A stretch of 64,000 bases of DNA from Epichloe hybrida (GCA_019022495.1 JAFEKR010000036.1:434001-498000); one strand, 5' to 3'; counted from the stretch's first letter, positions 1-12,430 are shown. Numbers and translations: made by a program. Notes: generated from the letters alone by a model not told the origin.

Positions 1-178
1 TCATTCTCAAAATGGGCCAAACGCAAACCGAGCATGAATTGAGCGCTCATACACCAACAATCCCCCCTTTTCCACAGAACAAATAGCTCCGGCTCGAGAA
101 ATCAAGGCTTCGGCCTGTTCTCCCCCTCCTCCCGCCTCCCGCCTCCCGCCTCCCGCAGTCGCAGTCGCAGTCGCACAA

Positions 179-1003
179 ATGTCCTCGCCATCTTTCCAAA
201 CAGCCCTCCTGGCAGGCGCTCTCGCCGGCACGACCGTCGACCTGTCCCTCTTCCCGCTCGACACCCTCAAGACTCGACTCCAGTCCTCGGCCGGCTTCTT
301 CCCGTCGGGGGGCTTCTCCGGGATATACAGAGGCATCGGCTCCGCAGTCGTGGGATCCGCCCCCGGCGCAGCCTTCTTCTTCTGCACGTACGAGGCGGCC
401 AAGCGGGCGCTGGCCCCGTCCAGGCTGCAGCTGCCCGAGCCGGTGACGCACATGCTCGCCGCCAGCCTGGGCGAGGTGGCGGCCTGCGCGGTCCGCGTTC
501 CCACCGAGGTGGTCAAGCAGAGGGCGCAGGCGGGTTTGCACGGGGGCAAGTCCGGGGCGGCACTGCGCGCCATTCTCTCGCGCCACGGGGGCGCCGCGGG
601 CTTCTTCGCCGTGTGGACGGAGCTGTATAGGGGATGGGGCATCACCGTCTTCCGAGAGGTGCCCTTTACCGTCATACAGTTCCCGCTGTGGGAGGCCATG
701 AAGTCTTGGGGCCGGCGGCGCGACGAGGCCGACGTGTCCGGCGCCGAGAGCGCCTTGTACGGCAGCATAGCGGGCGGTGTATCTGCCGCGGCGACGACAC
801 CGCTGGACGTGCTGAAGACGAGGGTCATGCTGTCGCGGGAGAGGGTTTCCGTGGCCAACGTCTTCTCGAGCATGGTCAGGGAGGAAGGCTGGAGGCCCTT
901 CTTCGCCGGCATCGTGCCAAGAGTGACGTGGATATCAATAGGCGGTGCTATCTTCCTGGGAAGTTATCAGTGGGCGGTGAATGCTATGAGGGTAATTTCC
1001 TAG
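179..1003 (+). CDS. PET8: Mitochondrial S-adenosylmethionine carrier
   Basis: Single-exon gene for a 274-residue member of the mitochondrial carrier family (SLC25), of normal length. All three signature repeats are visible: PLDTLKTRLQ near residue 27, PTEVVKQRAQ near residue 108 and PLDVLKTRVM near residue 205, each beginning a pair of transmembrane helices. The N-terminal stretch reading LLAGALAGTTVDLSLFPLDT and the overall pattern resemble yeast Pet8/Sam5 and human SLC25A26, which exchange cytosolic SAM for matrix S-adenosylhomocysteine across the inner membrane, for biotin, lipoate and ubiquinone synthesis and RNA methylation. The ATG at 179 is the first in frame and leaves no room for a presequence, as usual in this family. 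The gene converges on the WDR48-like gene. The carrier family is certain; the SAM assignment is by recognition of the family pattern. Confidence 0.88.
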   Translation: MSSPSFQTALLAGALAGTTVDLSLFPLDTLKTRLQSSAGFFPSGGFSGIYRGIGSAVVGSAPGAAFFFCTYEAAKRALAPSRLQLPEPVTHMLAASLGEVAACAVRVPTEVVKQRAQAGLHGGKSGAALRAILSRHGGAAGFFAVWTELYRGWGITVFREVPFTVIQFPLWEAMKSWGRRRDEADVSGAESALYGSIAGGVSAAATTPLDVLKTRVMLSRERVSVANVFSSMVREEGWRPFFAGIVPRVTWISIGGAIFLGSYQWAVNAMRVIS

Positions 1004-1581
1004 ATTGGGGGCTGCGTGTCTGGGTGGGCGTGAATCGTCATGACATATATATATATAAACATATGTTAACAGGAGCCGTGTTGTACGATGCACTATATAA
1101 ACAAGCGAGGGGGCAATCTTGATACACGAGACTCAAAAAGCACGAGCGAGCACGTTCCATGAAGATAGTCAAAAATCAACAATACTCACACAGTTTCATC
1201 CTTCGTAATACTATATGCTCGACTATTGATCACGGAGGCCAAGGTGAGCGCTGGGTCTAGGAAGAGAAGAATAATGAGGTGGGTTGCCCTGCAGTGAACA
1301 ACGTTGGGGGAAAAAAAAGAAGAACATTAAAAAAAAAAAGAGTACGGTATAGGACTAAAGGGTATTTATTGTGTCATTGCCGTTTACACATGGAAGCTTC
1401 ATCGTCTGGCTTCCAAACAGAAAAAAAGCAGGCATAAAAGGCAGTGAGGGCATGAAAGATGTGAAAGGAGGACAGATACCGCGGGCATTGATCATCACTA
1501 CATCGTTTCAAATCGTCCAAAGAAGTTGACGAAGACCATGTCATGGGGTCTGGTCACGAGCCAGTACGTGTGTGTGCGCGT
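1004..1581. other. Convergent 3' intergenic region
   Basis: This stretch holds the 3' untranslated regions of the SAM carrier (+) and the WDR48-like gene (-). It contains a short TA run around 1045-1060 and A-rich runs near 1311-1340. No further gene is visible. Confidence 0.6.
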
Positions 1582-4500
1582 CTACGTAGCGGGTGTCGTC
1601 GCTGTTGGTTCCGAGGCCGGGGCAACAACCACAGGACCAGGAGCGCCAGGTGTATCGGCTGGAATCATGGACGCAGCTGGCTTGGGCGGCTTGATCTCCT
1701 TGCGTCCATTGGCCTTGTAGTACAACACGACGTCGTTACCGCTCTTCCACACGTGGGCGCGGATTGTTGCAAGACTCATCAACGGACAAAGCAGCTGGCA
1801 AACCAAACATACAGTCAGTCACTGCAAACACACTCAGGACAAGTCAACCAATGCAAGGTGACTGACGTACCTGATCATTGCAATAGAGTTCGAGATATTC
1901 TTCCGGGGCCAGTTCATCTGGACTGGGTTCCTCAGGCACCTCCTCGATCCTCTCTGCTATATACGACAGAATCTTCTTCACGCGTAGCATTCGGTTAGCG
2001 TTGAGCCGGCTGTTTCCATCCGCAGGCGACAGCGCTGGCAAATCCCCCGTCGGGTGAAGGACAAATGAGATCTTCACGGGGTCCTTGAGAGGAATGAGGT
2101 TCTGCAGTAGTACTTCCCCTAGCCACACGGGGGCCTTTTGCTCGATGTCATCAGCGTCGTGACCAACATTCTCAACCGTCCCCTGATACACGTTGGCGCT
2201 GCCACCAGAGGTCTCTTCTTGGATTATGATCTTGGTTCCAGGCGGCAGCTTCAATACTGGCGTCTCATTCGGTAGACTCGGCGTGATACGAGTCTCAATC
2301 AGTTTGTCGGGAGTTTCTGCGAACTGCTTGTCGTAGTTGTTTCGAATTTTCTGAATGACTCCCAAAAAGCTATCGTCCACTTCCTTTTCATTCGTGGACG
2401 AGTTTTCCGACTCTTCGGAAGCCTTGTCATCAACCACAACGGGCTTGTCCTGGTTCGCCAGTGACATGGACCGTCCGAGCTTCTTGCTGCTGAACGACAT
2501 GCGGAGTTTCTTTCCGAACGTGCTACTCGGGGACTTGGCCGTGTCGCCCGTCTTGTCCTTGCCCTTATCATTGCCATTCTCCGTGGAAGTCTTTGCCTCT
2601 GATGAGTCGACGGGAGATGACCCGGGAATGATCGTACCCGTTGCGGCAAAGTAGTCGTCCTTGTCGCCTCCAGTACTGTCTTTCCCAGGGGGGCTCAATA
2701 TGCTAGATACAGCTTCCTCTGGAACATGTGGAAGTGATGAGGCACCAGGTCCTGGAGTGGCGAGACCGATGCCCAACCCGGGAGTCCCCAGCTGTAGGTG
2801 AGAGCCGTTAGCCCGAGGAGTAGTCACTTGATCTGTCTTCTCCCACTCTATTATATTTGTTTGAGGAAGGGCAATTGACGTGGGGGCACCACTCATTCGA
2901 CCAGCTGTTTGGCGCTTGGCCACCTCTTCATTCAACTTTTGCCTGTACCTTTGGTCGCGTTTGATTTCTTCGTCGATGAGATTGGCAAATAGGTAACGCA
3001 GAATCCAACGTCCGAGACTGACTATGTGGCAGGTTAGTGAAAATGATGTCTCCCAACTGTTTGTTTCAGGTCCCCTTCCTCGAATTCTCATACTTCTCTG
3101 ATCCTCCCGGAAATCTATTGGCTCGTCCAGTTTCAACTCATCTGCGTAGATCTCGGCGTCAAAGCAGTTGAAAGGCTCCAAGACAACAGTGAGGTTGCCA
3201 GAACTCAAGTCAACTGAGCACCATGGTGCCACAGCCTCACGGGTGTTGACGATGGCCTCCACATCTTCTAAATGCTGTTTACCAAAGCTTTGAACAGGCT
3301 TACACTACATGTCATGGCCCTTGGTAAGATTTTTGGTCGTATCTGCGTCGCAATGGAATGGATAAAATACCTCGAGAAGATCCCAGAGCAACACGTCGCC
3401 AGCTGTATCTAGAGTCAGTACCCTCCTTCTATCATTGAGCATCTTGTGTTTCAAAAGTCCAAACTGTCCTTCAATGGTGTCTTCAGGTGCTTGATGAACC
3501 GGCCTCGCTTCAGGATCCGGATGCTCAACTACAACTTCCGACCCTCGCCGAGCCAACGTCTCATCCAGAGTCTTCGATTCGGCGTCGAAAGTGGTGCGGG
3601 AAGGGAAAATAGCGGTGTTGGAAATACGGAGAATCGATTCCGAGGGGATTTTTTGCTTTTGGTTTGTGGTCTGCTTAAACGCCGTTGAAGCCGCTCTTTG
3701 GTGTCGAAACCCCTTGGGGAGGTTGATATCGGAGTTTGTGTCAACATCTCCCCATCGATTCACAGACGAGCGATTGGTAGCCGTCCAGATATGACCACCA
3801 GCAGCGACAACTTTGGACACGCCACAGTGCTCCTGAGCTACAGCTAAGCTCAGCCCGTTGTCTAGGTCGTCCATGCTTCCACGCACGTCCGTCTTGGCCA
3901 CGAGACCAGCGCGGTCACTGCTGTAGAAAACCCCGAGGCTCGGATCGTCAGAATACAATGACCAGATACTCTCGTCGTGCATTGTGAAGGTATACATGCA
4001 TCGACCACCCCTGACACTCCACATCTTGATAGTCTTGTCCGCACTGGCACTCAAGATGACATCACCAGAATCGTCAATCAGAATGGACCGAATGTTGTCC
4101 AAGTGGCCAACCAGTTTAGAGATTTTGTCACCTGTCCGAGGGTCATAAAGACGGATCGTCTTCTCTGGGCCGCCACTCGCCACAATGTCCCGGCTGACTG
4201 CCAGGGCATAAACAGATCCCTTTTCCAGAATTTCCTCGCCCTTGACATCAACATCGAGAGCTTTCCCGGCGCCGTTCAGATCCCACAAGCAGATCTTTCG
4301 ATCTAGACCTCCTGAAGCGACCCAACTTGCGTTCATATGAGCAGGCGGAGTGGCAACACACTTGACGTAGTCTGCATGTTCTCCGATTGCGACGGTACGA
4401 GTGCTGTCCTCCTCCGAAAATGGTCGCCATACTTTGACGGTGAGGTCCGACGACGCTGAAACCAAAGCCGTGTTATTCTGTGCCAGAGTGATATCATTTA

Positions 4501-5021
4501 TCCAGTGAGTATGAGGTTGAGCTTGCGCACGAAACTTGGTCTGCGGTTGTTTCGCATCTGCGGAGCTGACGGCGACACCGGCGCTTCGTTGGAGGTCGAG
4601 GCCGAGGTCCCAAGCACAGACGATGCCATCTCGGCCACCCGTATAGCTGCGAGTCCAAACCCTGTCAGTAAGTGTGAATTCATCATGATGAAGGTCGAGG
4701 TCAGAATGAACGCGGCCGCGGCTGAGCGTCAGTCACAAGAGAGAAGAAGCTCACAGAATGCCGTTGTTTGCATCGACGGCTAGACCGTTTACGCCCAGCC
4801 GATGGCCACCCGCAGACGACTTTGCGTTCTCAAGAACTATGAAGAAGAAGGGGGAGCGGTATTAGCACCGGACAGACATGGAAGGGGGGAATTTATTAGC
4901 CGAACAAAGGCAATTGCCACTCGGGAAGACGGTAGCGATGTCACGCAACGGCGAGATGGCAGAGAAGAAAAGAAACATGTCACATACCATAGCTGATTCT
5001 TTGACGCGCCCTCTTGGCCAT
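1582..5021 (-). CDS. WDR48: WDR48/Bun107-type WD40 deubiquitinase activator
   Basis: Six exons on the minus strand (5021-4988, 4836-4755, 4646-3371, 3304-3094, 3021-1871, 1794-1582) give a 988-residue protein. The N-terminal half is a WD40 propeller, with repeats such as [38 protein letters not shown] and [13 protein letters not shown]. The C-terminal part matches the WDR48 C-terminal domain (DUF3337), ending with CNDQ joined by splicing to [20 protein letters not shown] serine-rich, low-complexity linker of about 150 residues separates them. WDR48/UAF1, fission-yeast Bun107 and budding-yeast Duf1 bind and activate ubiquitin proteases of the USP1/12/46 type. Removing the 72-bp in-frame intron at 3093-3022 restores the EDQRISLGRW motif, which supports that join. 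The starting exon encodes [11 protein letters not shown]. It is not CreC, which belongs to the WDR20 group. Confidence 0.88.
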
Positions 5022-5845
5022 TGCGCAAAAGTACGCCCAGTCCGGCTCGCACGCAGTTGGCTCGCTTCCTAGGATGAGCTTCTATCCAGTCTCGAGTCTC
5101 GAGTGTGTGTGCGTGTACATGTATGTGCATGTGTGTGTGTAGATGAAACATTATTACGCAACCTTTGGCGGAGCAATCTGATCTGGGGTCCAGCGCTATT
5201 GTTTTTTTTTTTTTTAGGAGGACGACCGACAGATATTGGCTGCATTTGGCAGGGGTCGCAACGGCTGACGTCCGCCGTCTGTGTGGGCCCACTCACGGGT
5301 CGTCGTCGGTTCCTTGCCCCTCCTAATACAGTGACAGCACTGATGTGACAGCACTGACAGGATACAGGTGCACTATTACCAATTTACCACAGTCCCAGTC
5401 AGTCCCAGACGTCTCCAACTCGCAATTCTCCAGCGCTCGAGCATTCTCCAGCGCTCGAGCCATGCGCCGTTGTCGTTGCCACGTCATCTTCGTCCATGTT
5501 CATCAGCAGGCTTGGGCCCAATTTCAGATTCGAGCGCTTCAAAGTGTTCACAAATAGACTTTACAGCACAACGCCTGTCCGCTTCCAAGACAATTTGACC
5601 GGCCGAGTACGGACCACACCGCCAATACTCCGTACACGCAGTAAACAGAACACATTGTCGCTCTTTCCAACGACGCCACCCATTCCCCGTCATGTTCGTC
5701 TCGCCGGCGGACGAGTGACGTCGACCTTTCGAAGCTCCTTCGACTGTCTGCCCCCATCATCATATCCACTCAAACCTGTCTGTTCGCATTTGTTAAAGTC
5801 ATCCAAGTAGATGGGAATTCCCATGGTTGTATGGAGTATCTCACA
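5022..5845. other. Intergenic region, WDR48-like promoter side
   Basis: Upstream region of the WDR48-like gene and downstream region of the small Cys-rich gene. It holds a GT-rich microsatellite at about 5104-5141, a T run at 5202-5215 and a short direct repeat with core CAGCGCTCGAGC near 5431-5460. No convincing gene was found. Confidence 0.55.
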
Positions 5846-6040
5846 TTACATGCAGGTGCAGCATCCCTCCGAGCACCATCTTGAGGATTTGAATCCCTTG
5901 CGGGCCTCGCATTGCGGGCAATCATCTGCGTCGAAGGATATCTCATCCTTTCTGCCGGGACAGTTTTCGCGGAAACACTTAGTACTTCCTCGGAACACCT
6001 GGTGCTTGCACCGGTGCTCTACGACGACCCGAGAGCACAT
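5846..6040 (-). CDS. Small Cys/His-rich hypothetical protein
   Basis: A 64-residue ORF starting MCSRVVVEHRCKHQ and ending CCTCM. It carries nine cysteines after the initial MC, including C..H, KCF, NC, a CPQC knuckle and WCSEGCCTC, a spacing typical of small metal-binding or ribbon proteins. The start is set at the ATG at 6040 because the fungal small proteins it resembles begin with MC. A second ORF of the same style lies at 12143-12430. No function is known to me. The cysteine density and in-frame CPQC argue for a real gene, but there is no splice or homology proof. An SreA-like GATA word lies 95 bp upstream. Confidence 0.5.
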   Translation of the reverse strand: MCSRVVVEHRCKHQVFRGSTKCFRENCPGRKDEISFDADDCPQCEARKGFKSSRWCSEGCCTCM

Positions 6041-7573
6041 GCGTAAGTCGTGGGCTGTCAAAAACTAGCCAGGGTACCGAGTATAGTGTTGGAATATATC
6101 AATCGCTTTGGGTGAACGGGCAATCGCCAAATGTTTATCAGATGCGCGAACCGATATAAACAACGAGAGTTGCAGATGGTAATAAGAGAACCGTTGATAT
6201 TTGTCGCAATAGGGATGGCTCGAAATTGAAAGAGGAAAAAGGTAGAGGTAGAAGTGGTAGGAGGATTGGAAGGAAGAGATTGCTATGTCGAGGTTGATGA
6301 AAAGATGAAGAGAAGAGCGGATGGCCATGAGCCGGATCACTCGGCGGTGGGAGCTCTTCACCTTTGGGACACATCTTTTCTTGCTTCTGGCGCCAGGCGA
6401 GAGGGAGGACCTGGTGATGTACGTACAGTGGGTGTATCTACGTACCTACCTCAGGCTAATACCTGACCCGAGCAGGACTTAAGCAGCCGAGTACCTACCT
6501 ACAGTGTACCTGCCTACCTTATGTACATATCTAGCGAGGGAGGCATCTATTGGCTGGGCCGCGTCATGTCCGTCATGTCCGTCATGTCCGTCATGTCCGA
6601 TGTCCGTCAATCAGGATCAGGCTCGCTGCGCTCTCTATGTACACACATGTTGTCCGTACTACATGTACATTTGCTCAACCACTCCTGGCGCCGAGTTGAT
6701 CCCTGTGCACACGCTTGGTTCCTTTCACTAGCTCATGCCATCTGCGTCTGATAGGGCTTCCGTCATAAAAACTCCCATGTGTCGGCGTCATCAGCGTGAG
6801 CGATGCCATTGATCAAATCTACTCTCACAGAGCGTCGAGTGCATTTCGGACAATGTCGTGCACTCATTTTGGGTTCATCCCGCCCTCGTCCGCCTCGATG
6901 AAATAAGACTTCATGGCGCCCCACTGTCTGCAGGACTGACGTGCATGCCTGTGTCCTAGCAGCCCTATGTATGTACACTTGGGCATAAAGTCGGTCACTT
7001 CGCAAACCATGCGTCAAGAAGTGAAGTGTCAGTCCAGTCAGTCATGTTCCGCAGAACTACAAGACAAGAATGAGCTGGAGCCTGCGCATTAACATGTACT
7101 GTACACCACTGTACATACTTCCGCGGCCACCCGCGTGGGTCGCTGCTGTCCCAAGTTGCCAACAGGCGTCTGGTGGGTCATTCTAACACCACCCCACTCG
7201 AGTGCATTGGTCAACTGGCACCAGACCGCCTTGTGCGTGTTGTGTTCAAGCGGCTACAAGTTCTTCCGCCGCGCATTTGAGTAGTTGCCAACACCGAAAA
7301 AATCACACTCTAGTCATGAGATGCCAATCTCCCTTCCAACTTCCGCATCGCGAGCCGCAGTCCCCTTTGAGGACTCTTCAACCCAACGACTGCTAAGCAT
7401 TAGTTGGACGCAGGCTCTAAACATTGTTTGTCAAACCACTTGATTCGACGCGCCGCCATTCGGCCGCTTCTGATCGCGACTTCCGACACCGCCATTCCTA
7501 CAACAAAACTGAGTTGCTCGGCGATCCTATAATATTGGCCCCAGCTGCCCTTAATTCAATCAAGTCACTTGTC
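6041..7573. other. Intergenic region upstream of the KH gene
   Basis: No convincing gene. It contains TACCTACC-type short repeats around 6430-6530, a 9-bp tandem repeat at 6562-6597 and scattered short ORFs with no family signature. The right end is the promoter and 5' leader of the KH-domain gene. Confidence 0.55.
6562..6597. repeat. Tandem repeat, 9-bp unit x4
   Basis: Four perfect copies of CGTCATGTC in a row within noncoding DNA. Confidence 0.9.
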
Positions 7574-9465
7574 ATGGCGGAGTCGCATCACGATATCCAG
7601 AGCATTCTGGCTGCACTCGGTACGTTCCCCTCTCGTTCCCTCCTCGTTCATCTCTACTGCCAGCCATGCTGACATCAAACTATTGACCACGAGCGCAGCT
7701 GCTCAACGCCCACCAGCCGGTACTCCCTCCCAGACACCTCCCGGCCCTCCTGGACAAGCTTATCATCCTCCTCCTTCATTTGCCCCGCCACATCCTTACC
7801 CAGGCTCCCAAGGAGGTGTCCCTGGTTATGCTACATCCGGCCATCTCCCTGCCCCCGCGGCCAGTGGAAATCTTGACCTGAGCGCCATCCGCCCCGTAAA
7901 CTCTGGCACGATGAACTTCGACGACATTGTATCCAAGGCTCGAGCGTATGCTGCTGAGAAAGGTGCCACCTCTTACGACCGTCCCCTTGTCTACGGCTCC
8001 GAAGCACGAAACAGTGATCGCAATTATCGCCGATCGCGATCTCGCTCACCACCCCGTGGTGACCACAGAGGCGACCGTCGCGGCGGTGGCCATGGAAGGG
8101 AATATGGACGCGATCGATCCCTCTCGCCGCCTTCTAGAGGTCGCTTCTCACCCCATGGAGGAGGAGGCGCAGGCGGTAGCGGTCGAGAACGGTCGCCTCT
8201 TCGTGGCGGATCAGACGACAACTCAGAGACCATTCAAATCGAGTCGAGCCTGGTAGGGCTCATCATCGGTCGCCTGGGTGAGAACCTGCGTCGTATCGAA
8301 TCCGAGACAAACTGCCGTGTGCAGTTTCTAGCTGCTACCGATGGTGGCCCATTCCGTCAATGCAGGATTACGGGACCTCGGCCACGCCGTGCCGATGTGA
8401 AGACTGCCATCAACCGAATCATCGAAGACAGTGGGATGGGAGCTTTGAATCGACCCCAGGAAAAGAGTCAAGAGCCTGAAAAGAGTGGAGCTGCTCCCCT
8501 GCAAGAAGGTGAGGATCATATGCAAATCATGGTGCCGGACCGCACGGTCGGTTTGATCATTGGCCGTGGAGGTGAGACCATCCGTGACCTTCAAGAACGA
8601 TCTGGATGCCATATCAACATTGTGGGAGAATCGAAGAGCGTCAATGGCCTGCGCCCTGTCAACCTCATTGGTACCGTGGAATCCGCAGCTCTCGCAAAAG
8701 ATCTCATCTTGGAAATCGTCGATAGTGACACTAGAGGCGACGGGGCTTCTGCCGTCAAGAAGAGCGCGCCAGCTCCAGCTCGCGCGGAACCTCCGTCCAG
8801 AGATATGGGAGGAAGTTTGGGCGGGCCGGACAAGATTAACGATGCAGTCTATGTTCCGTCAGATGCGGTGGGTATGATTATTGGTAAAGGTGGCGAGACC
8901 ATCCGCGAGATGCAGAACACCACAGGCTGCAAGATCAACGTGGCCCAGTCCTCTGGGCCTGGTGAAACTCAGCGAGAAATTGCACTCATCGGTTCGCGAG
9001 ACAGCATTGCACGAGCCAAAGTAGCAATTGAGGAGAAGGTTGATGCTGTGGTATGTCGAAGATCCCTCAATGTCGCCCCATCCTCAACAGGCCTTCCTCA
9101 AGCCATATATGCTGACAAAGCAGCAACAGCGACAAAAGAGCGGCGATCGTAGCGGTCCCCCCCGGGGTCGTGGACATCAGGATCTTGATAGACCGTCGTA
9201 TTCGCAAGGCCCAGATACATCTGCTAACCCACCCCGAGCTTCATCCGGATCCGGAGACGGAGCTGACCCATATGCCCAGTGTAAGTAATACGACTCTCTT
9301 TGAGAACAACTAGGATCCCAAGGGCAAGGCTGACCGGATATTGCAGATGGCGGATACCAGAACTACGTCGCTCTTTGGTATCAGTCCCTGATGTACCAAC
9401 AACAACAGCAACAAACCGGTGACGGGCCACCAGCAGGCGCACCTGCTCCTGGCTCTGGCTCATAG
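7574..9465 (+). CDS. Three-KH-domain RNA-binding protein (FUBP-like)
   Basis: Four exons (7574-7619, 7699-9050, 9124-9280, 9347-9465) give 557 residues. After a Pro-rich N-terminus and an Arg/Ser/Gly-rich tract (about residues 130-180, RSRSRSPPRG) come three KH domains with intact GXXG loops: IIGRLGEN near 204, IIGRGGET near 302 and IIGKGGET near 408. The tail has YVALWYQSLMYQQ, similar to the aromatic repeats at the C-terminus of far-upstream-element-binding proteins. The family binds single-stranded RNA or DNA and acts in transcription, splicing or mRNA stability, so nuclear action is likely. The start MAESHHDIQSILAALG was chosen because its donor GTACGT joins in frame to the acceptor at 7698. 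Acceptor 3 is a tandem CAGCAG, so one glutamine may be alternative. Confidence 0.85.
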
Positions 9466-12142
9466 TGACGATGCCCCTGCTGTTATGACGGCGATTATTT
9501 GCACATCTTGACTGGGTGACCTTGATCGACCTTGCGCTGTGCGACGACACAGCATGAGAAACATCTGCGATGCCTTGACTTGACTGATACCACCTCTCTG
9601 ACTTGGAAACGCATATGGCGCGTGAACTGTGATGGTGTCTGCGCATGTATAACTCGTTGCATTTGATTCTCTGACCTGCTTTCGTCTTGCCCCTCAGGCG
9701 CTCAAAAGGGTGAGGCTGCTTGGGGTGATGATGCTGCTTTGCCCTTGATGAACGTATGCACACATTTCCTGATGACTCGGTTATGCTTGCCTTGTTGTTG
9801 ACAGAGCATCCTGGGGCGGACCAAGGATCTGACCGGTGTCTTGTGTGCGCCCCCGCCTCATTCGTCGTCATTGCTTGCTCTTGCTCTTGCTCACCACTTT
9901 GCTTCTATCATCGCGGACGATGCTGCTTCAACGTACTATTGATGCTCTTTAGACGTACAACCCTAATCGTGTTTGAATGGTTGCGATTGCAGATGGGCCT
10001 AGTGCCCATGTGGCATGTGGCGCTGCATGGACATGTGGACATGGTATATATATGCCTTTAGACTCGGCCTCTCAGCAAAGTTGATTGATCTAAATGGTTT
10101 TTGGTCTACGACGGCACGTGGCCTTGGACATGGCACTTTACGATCCACTACAGGTGCCGGAGCATCTCTTGACCTGACCTGACCAGCATGGCGATTGTTT
10201 CCAACGACGACTACATCAATCAAGTCTCTGGTGTTGCTACGAAATCCATCCGTCGGCTTGACTTTCTCACTAGTTTGTCCTTGCATGCAAGGGTGATGAT
10301 ACTTTCAGGTGCCCAATATTGCTCAAGCTGGGACGTACAAGATGATGCATTCTCCTTGCCGTGGCATTCGTGCACCGTTTCGTTCATTCTGTCATTGACA
10401 CATGCTGCCAACGGATCATTTTGCGATACACTAGGCTCCCACAACTTTGATGTGCGCCCTCTTTTGGCGTTTCTACCTCTGCTTATCCATGTGTAATTTT
10501 CTTTTGTCATTTTTCCTTGTTATAGAACAGTGAATACCAGCAGCGACGGATTGTTGTGGACCATGAAAGTCGAGTCGACGCCAGAAGAGAGACCAAATAA
10601 TGGGGACTTTGCCTCGTTTTTCTATCGAGGACGTTTGTAAAGCCGGGGAGTTTCTAGGGAGAGGCGAGGATTGGCATATGTACATGATAGTTAGGTAGGA
10701 GTGGCGACGGAAACTAGTTGGGCATAGATGTTGGTTTCGTCCATGTGTTCGCCGGGTGACGAGTGATGCCCTTACTGCTCATCTTCCTAACCCCAAAGGT
10801 TTCATTCATTTCTCCGTTTCTCAAGTCGTTGCGCTGACGGATGGATACAACGGTGCCTTCGTTCTTGCTAGCGCCGCGCAGCCTGTGTGAGGTGGGCTAG
10901 GAAAGAAAAAAGACCCTGGGCTACTACAATCTACAATACGGACGGACGCATGTGAGACAAAAAAATGGCGAGATGCGGGGCTATATCTCCGTGCGGATTG
11001 AAATCTGCTCCCTCTTGTGTACGACAGCTCGAAGACGTGGTGGATGTGAGCTGCAGATGGGGGTATACGTATACTTTGGAAAGCGAGCAATGCTGATACT
11101 ACAATGTACATAGTCTTGACCGCGTCCCCCTTATCAGGATGGGTTTGTGGTTTGTCCTCGGCGAATCGTAACGTGCAGCTGGAGGCGTGGGCAGGCGAAC
11201 AACCTGTTTTGAGTTTCTTCTAATCACAGGCGGGCCGCTAATAGCTTGCGAAAGATGTATTAATAATAATGCCGACAACCCATTCATCGTCTCAAGCTAA
11301 AAGAGCCGGGCTAGTCCTTGGGGAGAGACTGGTGAGACAGGGGTTCAGGCCTATGAGATGAGAGCACTGTTCAGACCAGGGTGGTTCGTTCCCCGAGGCC
11401 TCGTTCTGGTCGCCGACCTGACAGCCCCACCCGCCCTTCACTTTGTATGTATGTAATCAATCCGTATTACGTATGTATGTATGTACATGTATTCACCTAC
11501 GGATTATTATGTACGCACCAGGCCAAGGTAATCTCCGCCATTGCGCAGCTACGGGGCGCTTCCTTGGACGACAACATCATCATCACAATTCATTCATCAA
11601 CCCGTCTGTCGCGCAGCTCACGTACCCAACACAGTCGAGAGACCCCGTCGTTGATAGCTGGACGTTTGTGGAACCCAGTTCAATGTTTGCCTGACTCGCG
11701 CACCATTGTACGTCTTTTTGATGGTCGAATACTCCCCATGGGCCATGGCAATCCAGGTTGTCCTATTCTGTCATGTGGATGCGTCTTGATTGCTAGTGCT
11801 GCGCGGGACGGCTGCATCCTCACTGGTCTTTTTTTCGGCCTTGGTTCCCCATGTGTGGCCTGACTGACACGATTAATTGCTGGATAGCTCAACGCCAACT
11901 GTGCCTCTCCCTCTCTCGCCTCTTTCCCGCCTGCCATTCATTCATCTCTTCTCTTTTACCACTCTCGCTGGCCTCTGTGTGTTCTCCCAAAGTCCTCATT
12001 CATTGTGCACTACGAGCACACACAACCCTGGCGGCCATCCGGGGCAGCATATCAACGACGGCGTGAACTCAAATCAAATGCGCAAAATTGATCGGCTCGT
12101 CCATCAATTTCGCCTCTGATTTTGTTTCCAATTAGAGACAAC
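9466..12142. other. Long intergenic region
   Basis: About 2.7 kb between the KH gene and the small gene at 12143. Short ORFs on both strands show no domain, splice or codon pattern that I can support. The first few hundred bases are probably the 3' UTR of the KH gene. A noncoding RNA cannot be excluded by eye. Confidence 0.5.
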
Positions 12143-12430
12143 ATGTGCCGCCTTGTCGTCTTTTTAGGAAGCTGCACCCGGTGTGGCGACTCATATACGT
12201 GGGAAGATTTATCACAGCAACTGGCTTGCCTGGAATCCAAAAACGCAGGAAGTTTTGGCCAATGCGAGCGCGGCATCTTCGTCGAGCAACACGACTTTGA
12301 CCAAGAGTGCGACAGATGTACCGAGGAGGACGAGGGCGTCGGGGATGTTGGCGAAGAAATTTATGCAGCACCGGAGAAACGCAGCGCAGACGACGCAGCC
12401 TATGAGCACCGCAAGAAACAACGAGTCTGA
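12143..12430 (+). CDS. Small Cys-rich hypothetical protein, MC-start family
   Basis: A 95-residue ORF beginning MCRLVVFLGSCTRCGDSY. Cysteine pairs appear at SCTRC, LAC, QC and ECDRC, followed by an acidic linker and a basic end KKQRV. The layout (MC start, CxxCG, then a late CxxC followed by Glu/Asp) is that of a widespread class of short fungal proteins of unknown function, and it parallels the gene at 5846-6040. Zinc binding is an inference from the paired cysteines. Another frame (12183-12557) is also open, but it lacks this pattern. Confidence 0.5.
   Translation: MCRLVVFLGSCTRCGDSYTWEDLSQQLACLESKNAGSFGQCERGIFVEQHDFDQECDRCTEEDEGVGDVGEEIYAAPEKRSADDAAYEHRKKQRV

Noticed and set aside
7..912. 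301-codon open frame opposite the SAM carrier
   Set aside because: Antisense shadow of a GC-rich coding exon with clear carrier motifs on the plus strand.
9224..9871. 215-codon minus-strand open frame
   Set aside because: Overlaps the KH gene's last exons and 3' UTR. Composition is random, with no domain or splice support.
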